DNA of 13,271 bases from CAZYWA01 sp964650975 [NCBI: uncultured bacterium] (lineage in GTDB: Bacteria > JADJOY01): positions 1 to 13,271 of the forward strand of contig CAZYWA010000192.1 of the NCBI GenBank assembly GCA_964650975.1. Reading direction: 5' to 3'. The position numbers and the translations under genes were made by a program. This document shows, piece after piece, positions 6,618 to 13,271 of this stretch. The number at the start of each line of letters is the position of its first letter. Position 1 is the first letter of the stretch. The notes under the pieces are model-generated. The model was given only the letters and a program-made list of their open reading frames with translations, ran no database searches and was not told the origin of the DNA.

Positions 6618-7940
6618 ATGCGTTACAGCGGTCTCACTCCCGCCACGCGCGAGCAGATGCTGCGCGCCATCGGCGCGGCCGATCTCGAGGCACTCTTCGC
6701 CTCGATCCCATCCTGCGATCGGATGCCGCGCCCCCTCGACATCCAAGGCCCCGTGCCCGAGGCGCAGCTGTGGCGCGACATCGAATCGATGGAGATCCAG
6801 CGCCCGCGCGTCGCTCTCGTGGGCGGCGGTCTCTACCAGCACTTCATCCCGGCGGCCCTCGAGCGGGTGGCGGCGCGCAGCGAGTGGCTCACCAGCTACA
6901 CGCCCTACCAGCCCGAGATCGCGCAGGGCACCTGCGTCATGTACTACGAGTTCCAGACCTACACCGCGATGCTCACCGGCCACGAGATCGCGACCGCCGG
7001 CATGTACGACGGCAGCACGGCGCTCGCCGAGGCCGTGCTCATGGCGCGTCGCCTGCGCTCCAAGCCCAACCGGCTCTATGTCTCGGGGGCCTTGCACCCG
7101 GAGTACCTCGCGGTGCTGCGCACGTATCTGCACTTCCACGCCGAGATCGAGCTCGTGGTGCTGCCATTCGATCCCACCACCGGCCGCACTCGTTTCGACC
7201 TGAGCGCCGCCGAGCAGGACGCGGCGCTCGCGGTGGTGGTGCAGAGCCCCAACTTCTTCGGTGTGATCGAGGACACGTCCGCGATCTCGAAGGACGCCTT
7301 CACCATCTGGTGCGCCACCGAGGCCATGTCGCTGGCGCTCGTGCCGCCGGTCAAGTGCGACATCGCGGTCGGCGAGATCCAGAGCTTCGGCATCCCGATC
7401 CAGCTGGGCGGCCCCACCTCCGGCTACTTCGCCACCAAGAAGGAGCACGTGCGGCAGCTGCCGGGACGGCTGATCGGCAAGACCCAGGATGCCGACGGGA
7501 AGGAAGCGTTCTGCATCACGCTCGCGACCCGCGAGCAGTTCATCCGCCGCGACAAGGCCACGTCGAACATCTGCACCGCGTCGGGCCTCATGTGCCTGCG
7601 CGCGGTCACGTACTTGAGTCTGATGGGACGCCGCGGTCTCGAGGACGTGGCGAAGAAGAACGCCAAGGCCGCGCGCTACGTGGCCACCGGTCTCGCCGAC
7701 GCCGGGATCGAGCTCACGTTCTCGGCGCCCTTCTTCAACGAGTTCGTCATCGACCTCAAGAAGAAGCCCAGCCTCCACCAATCGCTCGCCGAGCAGGGCT
7801 TCCTGCTCGGCGTGCCGCTCGCCCGGTTCTTCCCGGACGACCCCGCGATGGAACATCGCTACCTGGTGAACGTGACCGAGGTGCATTACCCGGATGCGCG
7901 AGCCATCGTCGAGGAGGTGCGCCATGCGCTCGGTCGTTGA
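6618..7940 (+). CDS. gcvPA: Glycine dehydrogenase (decarboxylating) subunit 1, GcvPA
   Basis: A 440-residue protein, the normal size for the N-terminal half of split P protein. The start ATG 6618 gives MRYSGLTPATREQMLRAIGA, matching the family start. The frame stays open upstream to 6366, but that part is arginine/proline-rich and unlike GcvPA. Family blocks are visible: SYTPYQPEIAQGT, YYEFQTYTAMLTGHEIATAG, MYDGSTALAEAVLMARRL, GEIQSFGIPIQLGGPTSGYF and NICTASGLMCLRAV. This subunit has the fold of a PLP enzyme without the PLP-binding lysine and pairs with GcvPB to decarboxylate glycine and load the aminomethyl group on GcvH. The last 17 bases overlap gcvPB, so the two are probably translated together. 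The downstream genes appear to share its transcript. Confidence 0.96.
   Translation: MRYSGLTPATREQMLRAIGAADLEALFASIPSCDRMPRPLDIQGPVPEAQLWRDIESMEIQRPRVALVGGGLYQHFIPAALERVAARSEWLTSYTPYQPEIAQGTCVMYYEFQTYTAMLTGHEIATAGMYDGSTALAEAVLMARRLRSKPNRLYVSGALHPEYLAVLRTYLHFHAEIELVVLPFDPTTGRTRFDLSAAEQDAALAVVVQSPNFFGVIEDTSAISKDAFTIWCATEAMSLALVPPVKCDIAVGEIQSFGIPIQLGGPTSGYFATKKEHVRQLPGRLIGKTQDADGKEAFCITLATREQFIRRDKATSNICTASGLMCLRAVTYLSLMGRRGLEDVAKKNAKAARYVATGLADAGIELTFSAPFFNEFVIDLKKKPSLHQSLAEQGFLLGVPLARFFPDDPAMEHRYLVNVTEVHYPDARAIVEEVRHALGR
7911..7917 (+). promoter_or_regulatory. Ribosome binding site of gcvPB inside gcvPA
   Basis: GAGGAGG lies six bases before ATG 7924 and within the last codons of gcvPA. It fixes the gcvPB start at 7924 rather than at the in-frame upstream ATG 7894. 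Confidence 0.75.
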
Positions 7941-9342
7941 TCGCCCGATCTTCCACATCGCCCGCGACGACCGCCCCGGCTTTCCGGCGTTCGCCTCCAA
8001 CCCGGAGGTGGACCGGCTGCAGCTCGACTTCGCCGAGCGCACCGACGGCTGCGGCGGTTTCGCCCAAGTCTCCGAGCCCGAGTGCGTGCGTCACTACACG
8101 CGGCTCTCGACGCTCAACTTCGACATCGACCGCGGCCTCTATCCGCTCGGCAGCTGCACGATGAAGCACAACCCGCGGCTCAACGAAGCCGTGGCCGCCG
8201 ATCCGCGCTTCGCGGCCGCTCACCCCTACTGGCCGGCGCCGTTCCTGGACGCTCACCGCCGCATCATGAGCGAGCTGGCGCGCGACCTGGCCGAGGTGTC
8301 GGGCTTCGACGAGGTGTGTCTTCAGCCGGCGGCCGGAGCCCACGGCGAGCTGGCCGCGACCTTCATGATGAAGGCCTACCACTCGAAGCAGGGCAACACG
8401 AAGAAGAACATCATCCTGATCCCGGACACGGCGCACGGCACCAATCCCGCGTCGGCCGTGATGAGCGGCTTCAAGTGCAAGAACATTTCCTCGGGTCCCG
8501 ATGGCTACCTGCGTCTCGAGGACGTGCTGCCGCATCTCGACGACACGGTCGCCGGCATCATGATCACCAACCCCAACACCTGCGGCCTCTACGAGCAGGA
8601 CCTGTCGCGGATCGCCGAGGCGCTGCACGCGAAGGACGCGCTGCTCTACATGGACGGCGCCAACTTCAACGCGGTGATGGGGATCTTCCAGCCGGGGAAG
8701 CTCGGCGTCGACGTGATGCACTTCAATCTGCACAAGACCTTCACCACGCCGCACGGCGGCGGCGGCCCAGGCTCGGGCCCGATCGGCTATCACGCCAAGC
8801 TCGCTCCATTCGCGCCCGGTTCCGGCACGCCCGACTCGATCGGGCCGGTCAAGGCTTACTTCGGCCAGTGGGGCATGTTCATCCGCGCCTGGGTCTACAT
8901 CCGCTCGCTGGGCGGAGCGGGTCTGCGCGAGGTGAGCGAGGAGGCGGTGCTCAACGCGAACTACCTGAAAGCCCGGCTCGCCGACACGCTCCACATCCCG
9001 TTCGCGACTCCTTCGTTCCACGAGTTCGTCGCCACCGACAAGGGCTTCCCCGATCACCTGGGCACCATCGACCTCGCCAAGCGCTTGCTCGATCACGGGT
9101 TTCATCCGCCGACGACCTATTTCCCGATCCACGTGAAGGGCGCGATTCTGATCGAGCCCACCGAGACCGAGTCGCTGGAAGAGCTCGACCGTTTCGTGGA
9201 AGCCGTGAAGGCGGTGCGCCGGGAGATGGACAGCGATCCGCAGACGGTGCATTCGGCGCCCCACTCGACGCCGGTGCGCCGCGTGAACGAGGCGCAGGCG
9301 GCGCGCCAGCTGCACCTCCGCTGGTCGCCGACCGACGAGTGA
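7924..9342 (+). CDS. gcvPB: Glycine dehydrogenase (decarboxylating) subunit 2, GcvPB
   Basis: A 472-residue protein, close to the usual size for the C-terminal half of split P protein. Near the N-terminus are YPLGSCTMKHNPRLNE and LQPAAGAHGELAATFMMKAY. HGTNPASAVMSGF and ITNPNTCGLYEQD follow. The PLP-binding lysine is Lys271, in FNLHKTFTTPHGGGGPGSG. The end carries TYFPIHVKGAILIEPTETES, which is family-typical. With GcvPA it forms the active P protein, which releases CO2 from glycine and transfers the aminomethyl unit to the lipoyl arm of GcvH. Its start overlaps gcvPA by 17 bases and has a strong ribosome binding site. A galactokinase gene follows after only 13 bases. Confidence 0.97.
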   Translation: MRSVVDRPIFHIARDDRPGFPAFASNPEVDRLQLDFAERTDGCGGFAQVSEPECVRHYTRLSTLNFDIDRGLYPLGSCTMKHNPRLNEAVAADPRFAAAHPYWPAPFLDAHRRIMSELARDLAEVSGFDEVCLQPAAGAHGELAATFMMKAYHSKQGNTKKNIILIPDTAHGTNPASAVMSGFKCKNISSGPDGYLRLEDVLPHLDDTVAGIMITNPNTCGLYEQDLSRIAEALHAKDALLYMDGANFNAVMGIFQPGKLGVDVMHFNLHKTFTTPHGGGGPGSGPIGYHAKLAPFAPGSGTPDSIGPVKAYFGQWGMFIRAWVYIRSLGGAGLREVSEEAVLNANYLKARLADTLHIPFATPSFHEFVATDKGFPDHLGTIDLAKRLLDHGFHPPTTYFPIHVKGAILIEPTETESLEELDRFVEAVKAVRREMDSDPQTVHSAPHSTPVRRVNEAQAARQLHLRWSPTDE

Positions 9343-9355
9343 TGCGGCATCCGAG

Positions 9356-10555
9356 ATGATCGATTTTCCGGATCCACACACTCGCCGCGCGTACCTCCTC
9401 CACGAAGAGCATTTCGGCGCCCCGCCGGCGGTGGTCGCGTCGGCGCCGGGCCGGGTCAACTTGATCGGCGAGCACGTCGATTACTGCGGCGGCTTCGTGC
9501 TGCCCATGGCCATCCCCAATCGCACCTACGTGGCGATCGGGCTCGCGCCCGGCGACGAGTGCCGGGTGTTCTCGTCGCGGCTCGGTGAGGCGAGCTTCCC
9601 GGTGCGTTCGCCGGAGCGGACCGGCGACTGGGCCGACTACGCGCGCGGTGTGGTGCGCGAATTCGTGGACCGTGGCTTCCCCATTCCCGGTCTGGTCGTG
9701 TCGATCACGGGCGACGTTCCGCTGGGCGGTGGCCTCTCGAGCTCGGCGTCGCTCGATGTCGCGATCGCCACCGCGCTCAACGCCCTGCTGGGCGCGGGGC
9801 TCGACGCCCCGTCGATCGCGCGGCTCGCGCAGGCCGCGGAGAACCGTACCGTGGGTGTAGCCTGCGGGCTGATGGACCCGATGGCGATCGCCGCCTCGGC
9901 CGAGGGCCAGGCGCTGATGCTCGACTGCCGCACCGGCGCGACGCACGGTGTCCCGCTCGCGCTCGACGGGCTGAGCCTGGTGCTCGCCGATTCGCGGGTG
10001 CAGCGCACGCTGGCCGGTTCGAAGTACAACGAGCGCCGGGCCGAGACGGCTCAGGCGCTGGCGTTGCTCAACGCGCAGGGACTCGAGCTTCCCGACCTGT
10101 CCGAGCTGGCTCGCGGTGCCGCGCGCCACGTCGACGCGATCGATGCCTTGCCCGCGCCGCTCGATCGCCGGGCGCGGCACGTGGTGACCGAGTGCCAGCG
10201 GGTGCTCGCGGCCGCGGAGGCGCTCCGCGCTTCCGGTGCGGCGGCCCTGGGTGCCTTGCTCGATCAGTCTCACGTGAGCCTGCGGGACGACTTCGAGGTA
10301 TCGCACCCGGAAGTGGACGAGCTGGTGCGTCTCGCGCGGGCAGTCCCGGGAGCCCTGGGTGCGCGAATGACGGGGGCCGGTTTCGGTGGCTTCGTGCTGA
10401 TCCTGGTCGGCACCGAGTCGCGACAGCCGCTCGCGGACGAGCTGGTCGCGAAGTACTACCAGCCTCGCTCGCGCGGGCCGGCGATCCTGGACGCGGGCCA
10501 CGGCTCGGCCCCCGCGCGGGTCGATCTCGAGACCGGCCGCGAGACCATTCACTGA
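9356..10555 (+). CDS. galK: Galactokinase-like GHMP kinase
   Basis: A 399-residue cytoplasmic sugar kinase that would phosphorylate galactose to galactose-1-phosphate with ATP (Leloir pathway). The galactokinase signature is GRVNLIGEHVDY (32-43), the GHMP phosphate-binding motif is PLGGGLSSSAS (122-132), and the C-terminal GHMP motif is GARMTGAGFGG (335-345). The catalytic aspartate is Asp174 in CGLMDP, and SKYNERR (222-228) matches the family. Three substitutions stand out: GEHTDYN is the usual form but here it is GEHVDYC, and MDQ is MDP. A different or broader sugar specificity is therefore possible. No other Leloir gene is nearby. Start ATG 9356 lies 13 bases after gcvPB with only a weak GAG as ribosome binding site, so it may depend on translation of gcvPB. 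Confidence 0.88.
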   Translation: MIDFPDPHTRRAYLLHEEHFGAPPAVVASAPGRVNLIGEHVDYCGGFVLPMAIPNRTYVAIGLAPGDECRVFSSRLGEASFPVRSPERTGDWADYARGVVREFVDRGFPIPGLVVSITGDVPLGGGLSSSASLDVAIATALNALLGAGLDAPSIARLAQAAENRTVGVACGLMDPMAIAASAEGQALMLDCRTGATHGVPLALDGLSLVLADSRVQRTLAGSKYNERRAETAQALALLNAQGLELPDLSELARGAARHVDAIDALPAPLDRRARHVVTECQRVLAAAEALRASGAAALGALLDQSHVSLRDDFEVSHPEVDELVRLARAVPGALGARMTGAGFGGFVLILVGTESRQPLADELVAKYYQPRSRGPAILDAGHGSAPARVDLETGRETIH

Positions 10556-10591
10556 TCCGGCGATGGAACCGGTCACGATCCGGCCTCGGCC

Positions 10592-10813
10592 ATGAGCGAC
10601 AAGCGCCTCGGCCTGATGATCGTGGGACTCGGCCTCGCCGTCGCGGTCGTCGGGTTCCTCGTGGCCACCGGTGCGCTCGGCTGGTTCGGCAAGCTGCCCG
10701 GCGACATCCGCATCGAGGGCGAGCACTCGCGGTTCTACTTTCCGATCACCTCGATGCTGCTCGCTTCGCTGGTCCTGAGCCTGGCGCTCAACCTCATCCG
10801 GCGACTCTTCTGA
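10592..10813 (+). CDS. DUF2905 family small membrane protein
   Basis: A 73-residue protein with hydrophobic segments at 6-27 and 50-68. The family-defining loop KLPGDIRIEG (34-43) is followed by RFYFPITSMLLASLVLS. This arrangement and length match DUF2905, a family with no known role, usually found as a stand-alone protein. It starts 36 bases after the galactokinase stop, without a clear ribosome binding site. Its stop is one base before the next GTG, so the two are likely co-translated. Confidence 0.88.
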   Translation: MSDKRLGLMIVGLGLAVAVVGFLVATGALGWFGKLPGDIRIEGEHSRFYFPITSMLLASLVLSLALNLIRRLF

Positions 10814-10814
10814 G

Positions 10815-11939
10815 GTGCGTGCGGTGATCCAGCGCTCGCTCATTCCCCAGCTTCGCTACCGGGTCATCCTGAAGACGATGCCGGCCGAAGAGGCCGGCGC
10901 GAAGGCGGTCCGCTTGGTGCTGCTCGAGGCCGGGCTCGGCGATGGCGAGATCGCTCGCGTGCTCACCCAGCTGCCGTTCCCGGTGGCGACCGGTGTCAGC
11001 GAGGACGCGGCTCGCCGCATCGCCTCGGGGTTGGTACGGGCCGGCGCCGACGTCGACGTCGTCAGCCCGCCGATCGGCGCTCCCACCAACCAGCCGGCGA
11101 CCGCGCGCGCCGCGCGCGAGCGGCACGCTCAAACGCGCCTGGGCTGGTGGATCCTCGGGGGCATCGCCGCGATCGGTGCTCTGGCCTGGTGGCTCTCGCC
11201 GACCACGCAGCGCCTCGTGCTGCGCGGCAAGCCGGGCGACACGATCAGCTTCACCCGCTCGATCGAGCTCGATCAGGTGCTGGAGCGGCAGTACGGGGTC
11301 ACCGAAGCGCACGGCTCGATCGCGTACCGGATCGATCGCACCGTGAAGAGCATCAGCCCGGACGAGATCGTGGTGGGCGATCGCTATCGCGACCTGTCGT
11401 TCAATCTCACCCCGAGCGGCGAGTCGGCGGCCAACTACCAGGCCGATCTCGACAAGACCAAGGCGCTGATGGCCGAGGCGGAAGTGATCCGCACCTACAT
11501 GCGCAGCGGGCGTCTCGAGGGCGCGCAGGCGGAGGGATTGCTGAGCGGGCTCGATCCGTATCCCGGGTTTCTCGACGAGCTCCTGGGGACCATGTCGTTT
11601 CCGCCCTACGCGGTGAAGGTGGGCGGGACGTGGGACGCGGTGCTCGACCTCGAGCACTCGATGCGCTTCTCGGTGGACCCGCTCGAGATCCGGAACGGCC
11701 GCAAGCTGCTGCCGACCACCGCCGAGACGGTCGACACCTCGAACGACTCCTCGCCGTCGCGGGGCTTCTCGAACACCCACTATCAGATCGACATCGACGG
11801 ACGCGTGATGTTCGACGTCGCCACCGGCTGGCCCGCCGACGTCAACATCGAGCTCAAGCGCACCCGCAGCTCGAGCGCGGCGGGAATGACCGCGATGGAC
11901 CAGGTCCACGTCCGGCTACTGCAGAGCCTCGTCCCGTGA
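10815..11939 (+). CDS. Membrane-anchored protein with L7/L12-like N-terminal domain
   Basis: 374 residues from GTG 10815. A second in-frame GTG at 10824 has GAGG (10812-10815) eight bases upstream and may be the true start. Residues 15-83 resemble the C-terminal domain of ribosomal protein L7/L12 in pattern: a strand YRVILKT, then VRLVLLEAGLGDGEIARVL, then PFPVATGVSEDAARRI and LVRAGADVDVV. L7/L12 shows the same GL...A..L..P.PV..GVS..A..I...L..AGA.V order. A linker follows, then one membrane helix at 109-127 (LGWWILGGIAAIGALAWWL), and a domain of about 245 residues, probably extracytoplasmic, that I do not recognise (starts LVLRGKPGDTISFTRSIELD). The short N-terminal domain would be cytoplasmic. 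There is no signal peptide at the N-terminus. It is the last gene of the gcvPA transcript and its role is unknown. Confidence 0.8.
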   Translation: MRAVIQRSLIPQLRYRVILKTMPAEEAGAKAVRLVLLEAGLGDGEIARVLTQLPFPVATGVSEDAARRIASGLVRAGADVDVVSPPIGAPTNQPATARAARERHAQTRLGWWILGGIAAIGALAWWLSPTTQRLVLRGKPGDTISFTRSIELDQVLERQYGVTEAHGSIAYRIDRTVKSISPDEIVVGDRYRDLSFNLTPSGESAANYQADLDKTKALMAEAEVIRTYMRSGRLEGAQAEGLLSGLDPYPGFLDELLGTMSFPPYAVKVGGTWDAVLDLEHSMRFSVDPLEIRNGRKLLPTTAETVDTSNDSSPSRGFSNTHYQIDIDGRVMFDVATGWPADVNIELKRTRSSSAAGMTAMDQVHVRLLQSLVP

Positions 11940-11973
11940 GGGCTCAGAAGGTGTGGACAAAATCGGATCATTG

Positions 11974-11993
11974 CTCGGAGCACTTCCTCCGAG
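11974..11993. terminator. Hairpin 35 bases after the last operon gene
   Basis: CTCGGAG (11974-11980) pairs with CTCCGAG (11987-11993) around loop CACTTC. It could end the gcvPA operon transcript, but no T-run follows. The next bases hold the palindrome GCGATCGC (11994-12001), and the end of the stem overlaps the start of repeat copy 2. Confidence 0.35.
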
Positions 11994-12111
11994 GCGATCG
12001 CTTGCTGTTCGGAGGGACGCGGTCCCTCGCGTCCGCAGCGTCTGAACCAAGGTGACGTCTGCGGCTGCGAGGGACCGCAGCCCATAGGCGAACAGGCGCA
12101 GACGCTCGAAC
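11989..12111. repeat. Three-hairpin interspersed repeat, copy 2 (inverted)
   Basis: On the plus strand this equals the reverse complement of copy 1 (5991-6113) with scattered differences. Hairpin 12015-12034 has stem GGACGCG/CGCGTCC and loop GTCCCT. The central hairpin is 12035-12062, GCAGCGTC against ACGTCTGC with one bulged T (12058). Hairpin 12063-12082 has stem GGCTGCG/CGCAGCC and loop AGGGAC. In the central stem a G-C pair of copy 1 is an A-T pair here, so both partners changed together, which supports selection on the fold. The central loop keeps TGAACCAAG. Confidence 0.75.
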
Positions 12112-12197
12112 TGTTTCCCGCCACGCATGCGGCTTATCCAAGCGGCCGAATTTCTTTCGTCTACACCCTCCCAGAATCTGTGAAGGGCTTCCCTTGT

Positions 12198-12244
12198 CAG
12201 TCGGTTCGGGGACGCTCCACTCGCCGTCTCCCCCGAACCGACTG
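12198..12244. repeat. Hairpin with 14-bp perfect stem
   Basis: CAGTCGGTTCGGGG (12198-12211) pairs with CCCCGAACCGACTG (12231-12244). The loop of 19 bases can add ACG/CGT. A small stem AAGGG/CCCTT (12183-12195) precedes it. The length and perfection suggest a functional structure, such as a transcript end or part of a repeat element. No coding potential is convincing on either strand. Confidence 0.5.
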
Positions 12245-12260
12245 CTCGCGTGGGATCCAT

Positions 12261-12283
12261 GCCGGCGCCGAGAGGCGCCCGGC
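12261..12283. repeat. GC hairpin with GAGA loop
   Basis: GGCGCC (12264-12269) pairs with GGCGCC (12274-12279) around GAGA, a GNRA-type tetraloop on the plus strand. Outer bases GCC (12261-12263) pair with GGC (12281-12283) across a bulged C (12280). Confidence 0.35.
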
Positions 12284-12312
12284 GAGCGTAGCGAGCCGAC
12301 TTGGGGGTGGGG

Positions 12313-12340
12313 CCCCGAAAAAATCGCACTTTTTTCGGGG
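12313..12340. terminator. Bidirectional terminator-like hairpin
   Basis: CCCCGAAAAAA (12313-12323) pairs perfectly with TTTTTTCGGGG (12330-12340) around loop TCGCAC. The A/T runs lie inside the stem and are symmetric, so each strand carries both a GC-rich clamp and a U-run. It sits between the convergent gcvPA operon and gcvT-gcvH and could stop transcripts from either side. Confidence 0.5.
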
Positions 12341-12341
12341 C

Positions 12342-12362
12342 GGGGGGCTTGAAAAGCCCCCC
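12342..12362. terminator. GC-rich hairpin next to terminator-like stem
   Basis: GGGGGGCTT (12342-12350) pairs with AAGCCCCCC (12354-12362) around GAA, one base from the previous hairpin. On its own it lacks a following U-run. With its neighbours it probably forms the transcript end of gcvT-gcvH. Confidence 0.45.
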
Positions 12363-12374
12363 GAGGAAACATTG

Positions 12375-12419
12375 GCAGGCTGCTGGAAAGGTCGCGAAGT
12401 GACCTTTCCAGTAGCCTGC
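12375..12419 (-). terminator. Long hairpin at the gcvH stop codon
   Basis: 19 base pairs with a single G/T pair (12382/12412) join 12375-12393 with 12401-12419, core CTGGAAAGGTC/GACCTTTCCAG. The loop can close further to GAA. The base of the stem includes the last G of the gcvH stop codon TAG (12421-12419). No clear U-run follows directly on the minus strand, so it may protect the 3' end of the gcvH message rather than terminate it alone. Confidence 0.55.
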
Positions 12420-12817
12420 TACTCGCCCTTCTCGTCCTCGACGAAACCGAGATAGGCGTCGGCGGCCATCAGCGCCTCGAGCTCCTGGGGGTCGGCGACC
12501 GCGATCTTGACCAGCCACGCCTCGCCGTAAGGATCGGTGTTCAAGAGCTCGGGCGTGTCGACGAGGGCGGTGTTCACCTCGACGACCTTCCCCGAGACCG
12601 GCGCGTAGATCTCCGAGACCGCCTTCACCGACTCGACGTTGGCGAGGGTCTGCTCCTGCTCGACGTCGTCCCCGACCTTCACCTGCAGATCGAGGAACAC
12701 CACGTCGCCGAGCTGCGACTGGGCGTAGTCGGTGATGCCGATCGCCGCCTCGCTGGGATGCTCGGCGTTGATCCACTCGTGCTCCTTCGAGTAGCGGAGG
12801 TTCTCGGGCGTGTCCAT
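12419..12817 (-). CDS. gcvH: Glycine cleavage system H protein
   Basis: A 132-residue protein, the normal size. The start ATG 12817 has AAGGAG (12829-12824) six bases upstream. YSKEHEWI (9-16), GITDYAQSQLGDVVFLDL (27-44) and VGDDVEQ lead to the lipoylation site ESVKAVSEIYAPVSG, with the lipoyl lysine at position 65. The end, YGEAWLVKIAVADPQELEAL, is family-typical. Once lipoylated it shuttles the aminomethyl group from P protein to T protein and carries electrons to the L protein. It follows gcvT by 34 bases on the same strand. A long hairpin starts at its stop codon. Confidence 0.97.
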   Translation of the reverse strand: MDTPENLRYSKEHEWINAEHPSEAAIGITDYAQSQLGDVVFLDLQVKVGDDVEQEQTLANVESVKAVSEIYAPVSGKVVEVNTALVDTPELLNTDPYGEAWLVKIAVADPQELEALMAADAYLGFVEDEKGE

Positions 12818-12823
12818 CGATCT

Positions 12824-12829
12824 CTCCTT
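12824..12829 (-). promoter_or_regulatory. Ribosome binding site of gcvH
   Basis: On the minus strand AAGGAG is followed by six bases and the ATG at 12817. It is one of the strongest sites in the window, in keeping with high need for the carrier protein. Confidence 0.75.
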
Positions 12830-12851
12830 CCGTGGGGGGCCGCTCGCGGCC

Positions 12852-13271
12852 CTATTTCTTGGTGTGCGCGGGCACGAACGGCGGTTTGACCACGCGCGCG
12901 GCGAACGGCTTGCCGCGGACCTCGATTCCGATCTCGCTGCCGAGCGCCGCGTGCGCGGTGCTGACGTACGCCATGCCGATCCCGCGCCCGAGCGACGGCG
13001 ACGAGGTACCGCTCGTGACCTCGCCGATCGGGGATCCGGGAGCGCCCGCGGCGACGACCGGGTAGCCGTGGCGCGGAACGCCGCGCTCGACCAGCTCGAA
13101 ACCGACCATCTTCCGCGCGAGCCCCTTGGCGCGCACGGCTTCGATCGCCTGGCTACCCACGAAGGCGCCCTTCGCGGGCTTGACCACCCAACCCAGGCCG
13201 GCTTCGAGGGGATTCGTGGCTTCGGAGAGCTCGTTCCCGTAGAGCGCGTAGCCCATCTCGAGACGTAAGGT
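12852..13271 (-). CDS. gcvT: Glycine cleavage system T protein (aminomethyltransferase), C-terminal part
   Basis: About 139 residues of the C-terminal part are visible. The frame is open to the window edge, so the start lies beyond 13271. The visible part begins TLRLEMGYALYGNELSEATN, a block that in GcvT closes the folate-binding region. AKGAFVGSQAI and VPRHGYPVVA follow. IGEVTSGTSSPSLGRGIGMA and the end ARVVKPPFVPAHTKK form the C-terminal barrel-like domain. The enzyme moves the methylene group from lipoyl-GcvH to tetrahydrofolate and releases ammonia. It is upstream of gcvH on the same strand and probably shares its promoter, which is outside the window. Confidence 0.95.
   Translation of the reverse strand, partial: TLRLEMGYALYGNELSEATNPLEAGLGWVVKPAKGAFVGSQAIEAVRAKGLARKMVGFELVERGVPRHGYPVVAAGAPGSPIGEVTSGTSSPSLGRGIGMAYVSTAHAALGSEIGIEVRGKPFAARVVKPPFVPAHTKK

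Noticed and set aside
8951-10843. Minus-strand open frame over the end of gcvPB, galactokinase and DUF2905
   Set aside because: It is antisense to three genes with clear motifs, and no domain is visible.
11916-12776. Minus-strand open frame through the hairpin region into gcvH
   Set aside because: It is out of frame with gcvH and runs through the repeat and hairpins. The base pairing explains the sequence better than coding does.
1-13271. CRISPR array, insertion sequence, tRNA or rRNA
   Set aside because: No regularly spaced direct repeats, transposase gene, cloverleaf with expected conserved bases or rRNA-like sequence was seen.

Overview
The window is a GC-rich bacterial chromosome segment with tightly packed genes, short gaps and strong G/C preference at third codon positions. 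Nothing in it is phage- or plasmid-like. The split glycine decarboxylase (GcvPA + GcvPB), a cobalamin-type radical SAM enzyme and the codon bias would suit an environmental, poorly cultured lineage (Eisenbacteria-, Gemmatimonadota- or Myxococcota-like). I cannot fix the phylum from sequence alone.

Layout. (1) 1-1083, plus strand: the 3' part of a class I SAM methyltransferase, then two small two-helix membrane proteins that look like tandem paralogs. The first of these is interrupted by an in-frame TGA. (2) 1095-4024, minus strand: an extended SDR reductase of the acyl-CoA/thioester-reductase type, followed downstream by a B12-binding-domain radical SAM enzyme. (3) 4081-5985, plus strand: an ABC-F ATPase of the Uup type, divergent from the SDR gene. 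(4) 5986-6617: non-coding DNA with a three-hairpin repeat and a long, nested inverted-repeat structure ahead of gcvPA. (5) 6618-11939, plus strand: an apparent operon gcvPA-gcvPB-galactokinase-DUF2905 membrane protein-membrane-anchored protein with an L7/L12-like N-terminal domain. (6) 11940-12418: a convergent non-coding region packed with hairpins, including a second, inverted copy of the three-hairpin repeat. (7) 12419-13271, minus strand: gcvT (cut by the window edge) and gcvH.

Genes working together. GcvPA/GcvPB (P protein), GcvH (lipoyl carrier) and GcvT (aminomethyltransferase) give the glycine cleavage complex except for dihydrolipoamide dehydrogenase. They lie in two units that converge on the hairpin-rich region.

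The most unusual content is non-coding. A family of repeats is built from three abutting hairpins. The two outer hairpins carry the same six-base loop (GTCCCT or its complement AGGGAC) on stems of different sequence, which implies selection for the fold. Two full copies in opposite orientation bracket the whole gcvPA operon, and a third, divergent arrangement lies between the SDR and radical SAM genes. The gcvPA leader holds a separate 169-base nested inverted-repeat structure that matches no riboswitch I know.
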